Source: Dipteris shenzhenensis (lineage: Eukaryota > Polypodiophyta > Polypodiopsida > Gleicheniales). Taken from it: DNA of 64,000 nucleotides. Of this stretch, positions 46,650 to 57,349 are shown in pieces (position 1 is the stretch's first letter; every line of letters begins with the position of its first letter). The DNA lies in assembly GCA_047967505.1 (NCBI GenBank), contig CM106541.1. One strand, 5' to 3'. Below the pieces are notes generated by a model. That model had not been told where the DNA came from and searched no databases. It saw only the letters and a list, made by a program, of their open reading frames with translations. The position numbers were made by a program, and so were the translations under genes.

Positions 46650-46694
<45 letters not shown>

Positions 46695-46922
46695 GCGCGC
46701 ACACATTTTTTGTGTGAAGAAATCTCTCCTCTCTCTCTCTCTCTCACATACACACACGCACATGAGCGAGGCCATACTTAGTGTAAATATTTGTCCAGCT
46801 GAATGTAAGTGGTTAACACGCTTGAGAATGCAGACGTTCAGGAAGTACAAACCGACTGAGATACGCATTTGTCCACGCAAAAAGTAGTCCTAAGCATTAT
46901 TTCTTTGACGTCTTCTTGCATT

Positions 46923-46979
<57 letters not shown>

Positions 46980-47128
46980 CACGCACACTCTCAGGCATGG
47001 TCTTATTGCTCGGATTGACGACCGATTTTCCAATAACAGCGCCACATCTCTCTCTCTCTCTCTCTCTCTCTCAACAAGTGTATGGTCTTATTGCTCGGAT
47101 TAACGACCAGTTTTCATAACAGCGCCAC
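46650..47128. repeat. Cluster of (CT)n and (CA)n tracts with an 85-bp direct repeat
   Basis: (CT)n tracts lie at about 46650-46690, 46730-46745, 46930-46959 and 47047-47072, with (CA)n beside them. A block beginning ATGGTCTTATTGCTCGGATT and ending AACAGCGCCACA occurs at 46997 and 47082, so one (CT)n tract sits between two direct repeats. Confidence 0.8.
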
Positions 47129-47299
47129 AGAGGGGTCCTCTTTTCTTTTCCTGCATAGGGGGTACACGTGCGGATGTTCAGACATGAGCGTTGTTCAATG
47201 ACAGAATGCGCTCGCGCCTCCGTTAAGTCATCCATCTCCCGATTTCTACGGCTACCTCGGAGTACGTTAGTAACGCATAAACTGAAATCATAGCAAATA

Positions 47300-48200
47300 A
47301 CAGGATTTCCTTTGTCTCCTCTATCTGCGCACTTGACGAACGTTCATGGATGCGTACCCTCTAGAGGTGCGCTCCTCAAGTGTTGCAGCCTACAAATGCA
47401 GTACGATCTTCGCAATACAGAGCAAGAAAGGCAAGTCTCACCTGGGTTCAGCAACAGAGGGGGCGATGCAAAGCCGGATCTTCGGAGCGATCGAGTGATC
47501 GGAGCCCAATTTGCGGGAGGCTGGAACCAATTGGACACGATGGTCGAGGCAGGAGGAGGAATTAGATGGGCGAAGAGGGGCAGAGGTGCCAGTTTCCGAC
47601 GGACCCAATTGAGGAAAGGAGGCGAGGGAGCAAGAAGAAGGCAGGAGGGGGGAGTTTGCCTCCTCGGAGGTCCGCCATAGCTGCACAAGCTCCAATATAA
47701 ACATGTACAAGGCTCATCACCAAACAGAACAGACTACTCTCAAACTCTCAATTGTAGAGAAAAGAAAGGAGACTCGGCAGTCTTTGATAGAAATTTGTCC
47801 TCGCAACCTTTTCAAAAATCCCGACTTTGCAAGTGGGTAGATTTCTGGGTCCCTGAGCATGTGCTCCGAGTATTACTTTATTTCCTTTGGCAAAACCGCC
47901 CTCCTCCCCACATCACGTCAAAAAAACCGCCCATATCCATTTTCTCTTGAACCCGCCTAGACCCCCGCCGCTCGCTCGTGAGACCCGCTACCCCGGCAAA
48001 ATTGGCCTTCCACCACCATAGATGCAACTTCGGCCCCCCTTGGCCAATCCTGTAAACATAAGCCTCACAGTAGACCTTCACAGTCATGCAAGGCCTCGAT
48101 CGCCGTCGTCGGCGACTGACGATAGTCCCAACTACTATCGTCGGTCGGTCGCTCCCTCAACCCTTCCCTCTGACCAGCCGTTTCCCCACCCACTAAGCCT
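47300..48200 (-). promoter_or_regulatory. GC-rich block; candidate first exon/promoter for minus-strand gene
   Basis: This is the most CpG-rich stretch outside coding exons. On the minus strand a donor-like CCCAG|GTGAGA lies at about 47448, after a GC-rich, leader-like region. The only intact minus-strand gene downstream is the trihelix factor at 42461, whose leader shows an acceptor near 42513. A 5' leader exon here with a 4.9-kb intron is a hypothesis; transcript evidence is needed. Confidence 0.25.
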
Positions 48201-48230
48201 CTTCTATAGATGCATGCTACCACATGCTTT

Positions 48231-48480
48231 AAAAAACAAGATGAATGCTCATAAAGCATTAAAGGCCTGCCTCAAATGCGTACCTTGGAAAAGAGAGAGA
48301 GAGAGAGGGGGGGGGGGGGAGGGGGGGGGCTTGCCTTCAAATAGAAAGAGAGAGAAAGAGGGAGGAATAGTGGAGATAATCAATCAACAATTCACAATAA
48401 AAACTTTTAAAAAAATCAGAATTTTGCCCATCTCCAAAGCTGAAGCCTTCACTAAGGCCTACCTAGAGGCAGGCCAAAAA
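48231..48480 (+). repeat. Dispersed repeat family R2, copy 2
   Basis: Matches 10392-10700 from AAACAAGATGAATGCTCATA through the GA tract, G-run and GGGGCTTGCCTT, to GGCAGGCCAAAAA. Confidence 0.75.
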
Positions 48481-48559
48481 TCATTGAGTTTGCCATTTCA
48501 TGCCACCTCGTCAAACATGGGCAAGCAAGACCCCATTCCCAAGCGTGTTAGTGGGCGGG

Positions 48560-48640
48560 GCTGGTGGTGCTTGAACCCAACACTTCGTGACATGTAGGTA
48601 GAAGCCTTTCCGCTAGGCTACCGATGGCGGGAGCGTTTAG
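48560..48640 (-). mobile_element. tRNA-derived SINE head
   Basis: The minus strand reads GGTAGCCTAGCGGAAAGGC, which fits an RNA polymerase III A box (48610-48620), and GGGTTCAAGCACC about 35 bp on, which fits a B box (48566-48577). No full cloverleaf or CCA-ready acceptor stem is evident, so a SINE head or tRNA-like relic is more likely than a tRNA gene. Confidence 0.5.
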
Positions 48641-48649
48641 TTTGTATTG

Positions 48650-50685
48650 ACCCCTGCCCGCCAAAAGTGGAAAATTGTGGCTTTATCGGGTGGGGGCTTG
48701 GTGAGTACCGGGCCAATAGTACTACAACATATATATCCTATAAACAACACATTTTCCTAGCTTGTGAATATTGAGTCTACTTCAGACTTTTCAATGCTTA
48801 AGTTAATTTTTACAACTAAACGACACATTTTTCCTAGCATGTAAAACTCGTGTATCGTAGAATTTTCAATGCTTACGTTGATCTTCACAACTAAATGCAT
48901 AAAATCCTATACCATTTGGCACAATTCAGTTGATAAAAAATACAATATTGGTTGGTTTTTATGAACACGAGAACATAGTCGCCAGGTTTTGTTCACTAGA
49001 TGTGAAAAGTTGTCCCTCGCTCATAACATCATCATATACTATGAACAAAAAATGTGTACGTTTAGCCCACAATCAACTCACCCATCCTCCACTTTGGAAC
49101 ATTGAATCAAGTGCCATGCCACTCCATTCCACTTTGGCTCTTCAATTGCAGATGGAAAGATCCTCATCATCAATATCACAAGATTGTGTGCATTGAGTCA
49201 AGCATCTTGCTTCTCAATTGCAATCTATGCAACTCCCCAAAATAACAAGTACCACATTGGTAGTATCTTTGATGAGCTTGGTTTGGCCAAAATCTCATGT
49301 GTAAAACTCCCAAATGCAAAAGTAATAAAGGCAATTTGTTCATTCACCTGGACCAATATAGAATAATTATGAGTGTAGAACATCAAGTGCATAGGGAACC
49401 TACCCATCCCTTCAAAATATTGCAAAATGTAAACATGGAATCATGTGGCTTTCTTGAAATCAACCTACCACCCATATCATAAAAACATGGGATCCCATAG
49501 CAAAACCATTGGACAAGGACATAACGAATCCGTGGGCTTGGTTGCTTGCACCAGCCTACACTAAAGCCATCTAAACATTGTAGATATCTATGTAGATCTA
49601 ATGCCACCCAAGTCTCCCAAGTGCTCCATCACATGTAATTATTTTAGTTGTCATTTTTAACTTCTTGCAAGGCTTCTACCACCTTCTCATGACATTGACA
49701 ACTCAATTGACAAATGCAATGAATGTCTATGTTAAAGTATGAATTAAAAAATGATTCTAAGCACACAATGTAGGCTTGCTAAGAATGTTACTTCCAATAG
49801 AGTGGTCAATGTGTTCAAGGATTGCGTGTATGGCCTCACAGTCGTACAAGAGTTGGTGTTTTATTTTTGGATGACTTTAACAATACGCATTTATCACTTA
49901 AACATTGCAAATTTATTTGGAATTCTAAGGATAAATAGTAATCATACTTTCCAGCTAATAAAGAAGTCAACTACCTAGAAAAATAGGTCATAATCACTTG
50001 AAGTGTATCCAAAGAATCGTTTCAATGATTTTCTTAAAGTATTGCTTTATTTTAACTTAACAGTGAATAAGTTTCTAGTGGATTTGGAAGATTTCAAAGT
50101 TAAGAGTAAACAGTTGTGCCCATTTGATAAAAGGGGATCTTCTTATTACATTGAATGAAGAAATTCTGAAAAATGTTCTATTCCTAATTTACTCATGACT
50201 AAGCAATTGCATAAATATGATAAATCCTTAACAACCATGGCATTTTGCAAGGCCACCTCTAACTTGATTTTTCATTCTTTCAAGCATGCAAAAAGGAATG
50301 TGACCACAAAAATATAAATTCTATACTACTCAACTCTTGTTAGTTTTAATTATGCAGAAAACATTCAATCTTTAATACTTTGAACTGTAATCATAACCTT
50401 ATTGATGTGTACACCCATCTTGAGATTTGATGAGCTTATTCTCTTTTTTTTTTCATGCAAAAAAAGAAAATTTTATTAGCTAAAAAAAGAAAATAACAGC
50501 AACAGCTAAGCGTTGCATAGGCTACTGCATAATCCAAACTCTTACAGCTACAATGCTTCAAGTTCTCAAAATTTCTTCACGAAGTCTTTATGAGCTTATT
50601 CTTGCTAGAATGATTATTATTTGAAATGAGTGATCTAGGTTGGGTCTTGAGCAACTCAAACCTAGTTGTGAGTAGGACCCTATGG
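48650..50685. other. No gene seen
   Basis: AT-rich intergenic DNA. ACA(A/C)TAAACGACACATTTTCCTAGC-like phrases are duplicated near 48743 and 48813. Confidence 0.5.
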
Positions 50686-50689
50686 GTAT

Positions 50690-50826
50690 GTAGCTCACCC
50701 TTATTGCTTTCAGCATTGGCTGAGGAGGGCGGTTGGTCCATTTTGTTAGCCAGTTTTTGTACATGGTCTTTTTAGGGCTTGGCCAGCCCCTTTAATATAT
50801 TGGGCATTTATTTATTTATTTATTTA
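50690..50826 (+). mobile_element. Possible retroposon 3' end with (ATTT)n tail
   Basis: TTTTTGTACATGGTCTTTTT, CCCCTTTAATATATTGGGC and four to five ATTT units resemble the 3' end of plant LINEs, which often finish in a simple repeat. No coding part adjoins. Confidence 0.3.
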
Positions 50827-50829
50827 AAC

Positions 50830-51759
50830 TTTTCTTGACTTGTTCTTCAAATTGTAAATGACTTACTAGCTCCAAATGCACGTGTCTATCATTAAAATTC
50901 GATATCCTAGTGTGCAACGAAAACTTGATGTGATATAGACATTTTGATAGCTTGTTGTAATGTACACAATATAGAAGGACCTTTTTGAAAAGATAAGGCT
51001 TTTGAAGGACATCCTTTAAAACCATAGAACAATCTTTAAAATTACAACATCCTAATGATTTAAATCCACTATCAATCTTAAGCATGTGCCTAAGATGGAA
51101 AACATTATGGTATTAATATTTAGTGATTGTAAAACTCAATCCATACGTTAAACTTTTATCGTTCACAACATTTAATATGGTATAAGATTATGTACAACAT
51201 GAAAAATCAAGAACAATAGTATAAAAAATGGTTACTTTGTCATAAATCTGTCATTTAGTGTTCCCACTACATGACAAAGTATGTGTGCCTCAGGATCTAT
51301 GGAGCACTCTAAGGTGGATGGAACCTGTGTGGAAACATGATGAAGAGAGTGCTCATGACATGTACCTCAAGTCAATTAGGTTCCAAGATAGATTAGCTTG
51401 GACTCATAAATAGAATCTTGAGTGAATGTGCATTTCTCACTTGTAATCAACAATACATGATAGGCCTCTTATATAGAGAGTGCCCTTTGAATAGTCAACA
51501 CTTGTGGGATCCTCTCATCCACATCTCTCCTTGTGGATATCCTCAATCCACATCTCCACATCATGTAGTCCACATCCCAGGGTCGCTACTTTAATTCTTT
51601 CCTATACCATACCGTAGCCTTTAATATGTGCTCATGGCACCATATCTCAACACCTCCCCTTGGTGCCATGATCCTTTGGCTACTGCAAGGTGGTCAGATG
51701 TGAGTTAGAAATCCATCACCTTCCCTTAGTGCATGCATTGCTACTTAAGGTGGTCAAGT
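50830..51759. other. No gene; LTR-like sequence near the Copia insertion
   Basis: The stretch 51440-51700 has repeated CCACATC(T/C) phrases and TCTCAACACCTCCCCTTGG, which looks like old LTR sequence, but no partner was found. Confidence 0.35.
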
Positions 51760-52111
51760 TGTTGAGATATCGAGCTCCACTCGTGATATTCCAGGGTGAC
51801 CATTGTGCATTTATGTCACCGACTTGTTAGCTGCAGATGCGGTTGGTACACTGCCCTTGAATAATAGCTAGATGACAGCTATCCTTATGTACTCTAGTTC
51901 ATGGCTCAGTTAGTATGCCACCTTAGTTAGCTGAGTTTGGTTTGAGACCCACATATAGGGTTCTTCTATTTCTTTATACCAGAGTTCTTTTGGCTTACAC
52001 AACTAAGAAGAGGAAAAATGTTTTTAGCCTCCACCTTTATGTGTATTCCCCCATTGTGTATGTGAGAAAGCCGCAAGTGAGACTCCTTCCCTCTCTTCCA
52101 CTATCTTCACA
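51760..52111 (+). repeat. Copia element 2, 5' LTR
   Basis: TGTTGAGATATCGAGCTCC to ATCTTCACA. It contains a TATA-like TATATAGGG (51953-51962 region). It aligns without gaps to the 3' LTR. Confidence 0.95.
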
Positions 52112-52124
52112 TGGTATCAAAGCC
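52112..52124 (+). promoter_or_regulatory. Copia element 2 primer-binding site
   Basis: TGGTATCAAAGCC directly after the LTR, a one-base variant of the initiator-tRNA-Met site TGGTATCAGAGC. Confidence 0.8.
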
Positions 52125-52655
52125 TGGTTCATGGTAAGGAGCTCAAGAAAGCAAACCAAGTTCGCGGTGTCCTGGTAAGACGACCAGTGTTGCTTTCCTT
52201 TTTCAAGTTTGGGAGCAAATCTCTGCAGGTAGCATAGCCGGAAAGTGCAAGAGTGCATTGTCTCAGATTGAGACGCCCTTCGCGGTGTGGCGAGAGGGCA
52301 GTATATGCTATAGGACAGGTCAAAGCCCTAGGTGACTTTATTTTTCTGATTCGAGGCCATTTCGGTGCCCGTTTTGGAGGTGGAAGTTCTCCGCAAGCAC
52401 TGAGAAAAAGGCCATGTCTTTGCTGTGCGACCACTGCTCTGCAGGTCGGTGAAAAGTTGCCGTAGAAATTGCATCGTATGCCTATGCACAGAGATATTGG
52501 GAGTTACAGAATCGTCCTTATTCCCTGTTCATGCAAAATCGTCACTAAGAAGTGACTATGTGGTCAAATACCACTTTCGTCAATTTTGTAGATTTGCCCT
52601 TGTGAGGCAGAAGCTGTGTTTTTTGCAGTGACAAAATTTTTTGCAGTGTTCTGTA

Positions 52656-55600
52656 ATGGCGTCTGATTCTCTTTCACAGATTGTCACTGAAAGCTTGACA
52701 AGAACAACTTCCAAGCATGGAAGTTTAGAATGACGAATTTCCTTATGGGAAAAGGCTATTGGGAGTTCATTACAGGAAATGAAGAAGAACCAGTTCTTTC
52801 TAATGTTCCCAATGAATAGGAAATGTAGGCATTTAAAGGATGGCATGAGAGAGCCAGAAAAGTTATGTACTAGCTATCTATCAGTATTTCAGATTCTATG
52901 ATTGTCCATATCCAAGATGCAAGTACGCCAAAGGAGGCATGGGATACTTTGGGAAAAATGTACAGCACAAATACGCAAGCCAGGAAAATGTAGCTCAAGC
53001 AGGAGTTGCACAATGTACAGAGAGAAAATATGAGCATCAATGACTACCACATGAAGGTGAAGAAAATTACAGATGCACTTGCTTCCATTGGGTCGCCAGT
53101 GGAAGATGATGATTTAGTTTTTGTGACCTTGAATGGTCTAGGAAAGGATTATGCACAGTTCCGGACATCCATTGCCGTCTGTGAAAAATTTCCTGATTTT
53201 GAGGAGTTGTTTGCTCTTCTAATTTCTGAAGAGCAGAGAAATGGTGGTGCATCTTGTTCAGGAGGAACTTCAAAAGAAACTGTCTTCTACTCAAATATTG
53301 GAAGAGGTAGAGGCAGAGGTAGAGCAAGCCGATTTGGAGGCCGTGGTAGGAATCAGAATATGCAGCAAACTCAAGAAAACCAGTCCTATGGAGGAGGACG
53401 TGGTAACTCTAGAGGCAGGGGGAGCCAAAGAGGTTGTGGTGGATGGCAGAGAGGCCAAAATGCAAACATCAATGTTGAATGCTACTACTGTGGTAAAATG
53501 GGTCATATGGCTAAAGACTGCTATAAAAAGAAGAATGACATCATGAATGGAAAATTGTAGCAATGGAATTATGCATCTTCTAGTAGACATGGTGATGACA
53601 GAAATGAGCATCTGTTTATGGTGCAGCACATGACCAATTTTGTGACAAGTGCAGAAGAAAACAATGATGTGTGGTATGTTGACTCAGGTGCATCAAACCA
53701 TATGATAGGTCATGTAGAATGGATGCAGGATGCAAGGAAAATGGAAAGACTAGGATTTGTGGAGATTGGTGATGATACCGCACATCCTATTGTGCAGATT
53801 GGTAAAATTCCTTTGTCTATGTAGGATGGGAAAAAGAAATACATGTCTAATGTATTTCATGTCCCGAATATCACCAAGAACCTGGTTTCTGTTGGTCAAA
53901 TGGTTGAGCAGGGCTTGCAGTCAGATTTAATCCTCATGGATGCTTTGTTGAGGATATGAAAAATAATGGTCACTTGATAGCAAAAGGAAAGAAGAAGGGC
54001 AGGATGTTTACGTTGGATGCGGACATGCCTGAATTGAGTGTAGCAATGTTTGTACATGGGACCGGTGTAGTTGCAGATATTGATATCTGGCATAAACACA
54101 TTGGTCATGTTAATGTACAACGACTTAAATCAATGCAGGCCCAAAATATTGTTGTAAGATTGCCTAAATTCAAGGTTGTAGAAATGCATAAGGTATGTGA
54201 ATCCTGTCAATTTGGAAAATAGGCAAGGAAACCATTTCCTAGACATGTTCAAGAGAGTAAGAAGCCATTGGAATTAATCCACTTTGATGTGTGGACTACT
54301 AAAGCTGCATCTATTGGAGGCTATCATTATTTTGTCACTTTTATTAATGACTACAGCAGAAAAGTTTGGGTGTATTTTATGAAAAAGAAAAGTGAAGTGT
54401 TTGGGCATTTCAAAGCTTTTAAAGCTATGGTTGAAAAAGAAACAGGCCTGCAAATAAAATGCCTAAGGTTAGATGGAGGGGGAGAGTACCTCTCAAATGA
54501 GTTTGCAAGGTTCTTGCAGGAGCATGGCATAAAGCAGCAATATTCATGCAGTCATACCCCACAGCAAAATGGACTTGCAGAAAGGAAAAACAGGCATATT
54601 GGAGAGGTATCTCGGGCCATGCTAAATGAAAAAGACCTACCAGATTATTATTGGGCTAAAGCAGTTGCTATAGCAGTTTACATAATGAACAGGACTCCCA
54701 CTGCAGCAATACATGGCATGACGCCAGAGGAGATGTATACTGGTAAGAAACCAGATATTTCTCATTTGAAAATTTTTGGTTGCATTGCCTATGTTCATGT
54801 GCCAGATGAGTTGAGGTCCAAGTTGGATCCAAAAGCTGAGAAGTGCATCTTTATTGGTTATTCTCTGCAGCAAAAAGGGTATAGATGCTATAACCCTTCT
54901 ACTCGTAAGTTTACAGTGAGCAGAGATGTTTTTGATGAGATGAGCAGCTGGTATAAACGAATAAATGTGATTGATGATGTAGATGCACAAAATGGTAATG
55001 CTGCACAGAATTCACAGCAGCAATCACATAATATTAGTGGACCTGCAGTGTCCTCTAGCAGTGGTTCACATACTTCGCCATGGACAGGCAGATTGAGATC
55101 AGGAGAATCTCCTCAAAGCAATGCAGATAGTGGTATGCAGGTATCACGAAAAGGAAAAGAGAAGGTAGATCAGCCCATGTTTGATGTGAATGCAGGTCAC
55201 TCTTATGTGGATGGTGAATCCAGTGGCCTAGAACAAAGCATTGATGATGAGTTGGGTATTCCTTTTGTTGTTACACCTGGAGTAAGGAAGACCAGGGATG
55301 TTTTGAGAGCACCTGCAAGTGAGCCTATTTTGCATAGGTCTACTAGAGCTAGGTATCCTGTGGATAGGCTGAAATATGATGGATTTACAACCATTCACTA
55401 TGCCTATATGGTCAAAGTGATACAGGAACCAGAACCCACCTCTTTTGAGCAAGCCATGGGAAAAGAAAAATGGGAGAAAGCCATGAATGAAGAAGAAGCA
55501 AATGCTACATGGGAATTGGTGCCTTTGCCTAAAGACAAGAATGCAATTGGCTGTAAGTGGGTTTATAAGGTGAAGCACAATGCAGATGGTTCTGTGAACA

Positions 55601-56966
55601 GATACAAGGCAAGATTAGTTGTCAAGGGGTATGCACAAACATATGGCATTGATTATGAAGAAACATTCAGCCCGGTTGCAAGGATGGCAACTATAAGAGC
55701 AGTCATTGCTATGGCTGCATCAAAGGGTTGGACTTTACATCAGATGGATGTAAAGAATGCCTTCTACATCAGATGGATGTAAAGAATGCCTTCTTGCATG
55801 GTGATTTGCAAGAAGAGGTCTTTATGGAGTAGCCACCAGGTTATGTTCATGCTGTTCATCCTGAGTTTTTTTACAGGTTGAAGAAAGCCTTGTATGGCTT
55901 GAAGCAAGCACCTAGAGCATGGTCTGACAAGATAGGATAGTATCTTGTCACTATTGGCTTTCAGATTTCCAAGGCAGATTTCTCACTTTATGTGAGAAAA
56001 ACAGAGAAAGGTATAATGCTGCTTGTCATTTATGTTGATGATTTGATCATCACAGGTGATAGTGATGAAGATATTCTTCATGTGAAAATGCTATTGAAGC
56101 AGAAGTTTGAGATGAAGTATTTGGGAGAGCTCCGTTATTTCTTGGGCATTGAGGTGATTAGATCACCAAGTGGGATACGGCTCTTGCAAAGGTAGTATGG
56201 ATTGGACATGCTGTCCAAATATGGGATGACAGGTTGTAAGCCTATTTTAGTTCCTTTGGAGTAGAATGTGAAGCTGAGTGCAGATGCAGGTGAGCTTCTG
56301 GAAGACCCTACTATGTACAGACGCATAGTAGGAAGTTTGATTTATATGACTATAACCAGGCCAGATTTGAGCTATGCTATTGGATTGGTAAGTCAGTTTA
56401 TGCAGGCTCCAAGGAAACCGCATTTGGATGCGGCTAGATGCATACTCAGGTATGTGAAGTCCACATTGCAGTATGGACTATTTTATGAGACTAGGGTTCA
56501 GATACAATTGCATGGATACACTGATGCTAATTGGGCTGGTAGTATTTCTGATAGATGATCTACCAGTGGATATGTGTTCTCTTTTGGGAGTGCTGCAGTC
56601 ACTTGCAACAGCAAGAAACAACCCACAGTTGCCTTGTCGAGCACAGAGGCTGAGTATAGGGGTGCAACAATGGCTGCATGTGAGGTAGCTTGGTTGCATA
56701 AGCTACTTTATGATATGCATCAATATACAGATGGGCCAGTTGTCATTTATTGTGACAACATGAGCAGTATACACTTGGCAAATAACCCAGTCTATCATGC
56801 TAGAACAAAGCACATTGAGGTGCATTATCACTATGTGTGGGAGAAGGTTTTACTAGGTCTTATTGATCTAGTTTATGTCAGCACAGAGGATCAGGTAGCT
56901 GACATATTCATGAAGGCATTGGGCACAGAGAAGTTGCGCAAGTTTAGAGACCTGCTTGGTGTGTAG
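52656..56966 (+). pseudogene. Copia element 2 gag-pol polyprotein, broken
   Basis: The ATG at 52656 starts gag. A one-base loss near 52687 shifts frame. A CCHC knuckle (CYYCGKMGHMAKDC) is at 53480-53521, and the protease WYVDSGASNHM near 53673. The pre-integrase segment (DIWHKHIGHVN) is followed by integrase with Asp in IHFDVW, Asp in LRLDGGGEY and Glu in [10 protein letters not shown]. Reverse transcriptase has [20 protein letters not shown] and YVDD at 56031-56042. RNase H ends ALSSTEAEYRG...KHIEVHYHYV, stop 56964-56966. Premature TAGs: 52817, 52826, 52871, 52991, 53558, 53822, 54220, 55830, 55938, 56193 and 56262; TGA: 56556. Other breaks: a one-base loss near 53921 and a 29-bp tandem duplication at 55737-55794. 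Confidence 0.9.
55737..55794 (+). repeat. Exact 29-bp tandem duplication in Copia 2 reverse transcriptase
   Basis: ACATCAGATGGATGTAAAG and the following AATGCCTTCT occur twice with no spacer (55737-55765, 55766-55794). As 29 is not a multiple of three, it shifts the frame just after MDVKNAF. Confidence 0.95.
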
Positions 56967-56980
56967 GAATTGGGATTGAG

Positions 56981-56992
56981 CTCGAGGGGGAG
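56981..56992 (+). promoter_or_regulatory. Copia element 2 polypurine tract
   Basis: CTCGAGGGGGAG lies directly before the 3' LTR, the usual site for plus-strand priming. Confidence 0.75.
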
Positions 56993-57344
56993 TGTTGAGA
57001 TATCGAGCTCCACTCGTGATATGCTAGGGTGACCGTTGTGCATTTATGTCACCGACTTGTTAGCTGCAGATGCGATTGGTACATCACCCATGAATAATAG
57101 CTGGATGACAGCTATCCTTATATACTCTAGTTCGTGGCTCAGTTAGTATGCCACCTTAGTTAGCTAAGTTTGGTTTGAGACCCACATATAGGGTTCTTCT
57201 ATTTCTTTGTACTAGAGTTCTTTTGGCTTACACAACTAAGAAGAGGAAAACTGTTTTCAGCCTCCACCTTTGTGTGTATTCCCCCATTGTGTATGTGAGA
57301 AAGCCGCAAGTGAGACTCCTTCCCTCTCTCCCACTATCTTCACA
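56993..57344 (+). repeat. Copia element 2, 3' LTR
   Basis: 352 bp, TG...CA, same length as the 5' LTR and about 95% identical by eye. Followed by the target duplication CAAGT. Confidence 0.95.
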
Positions 57345-57349
57345 CAAGT

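Larger units (their letters stand above)
51760..57344 (+). mobile_element. Copia element 2, structurally complete, 5.6 kb
   Basis: Two LTRs of 352 bp each (51760-52111 and 56993-57344), a 5-bp target duplication CAAGT (51755-51759 and 57345-57349), a primer-binding site, gag-pol in Copia order and a polypurine tract are all present. My count is 18 differences between the LTRs (about 5%), 15 of them transitions. The gene has 11 premature TAG, one TGA, no premature TAA and three frame breaks, so it cannot move on its own. Confidence 0.95.

Noticed and set aside
47344-47710. Protein-coding gene in the GC-rich block
   Set aside because: Several frames on both strands are open because of GC content. 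None shows a domain, and a donor site suggests a leader exon instead.
48560-48640. Functional tRNA gene
   Set aside because: A and B boxes are present, but a complete cloverleaf with paired acceptor and anticodon stems could not be drawn.
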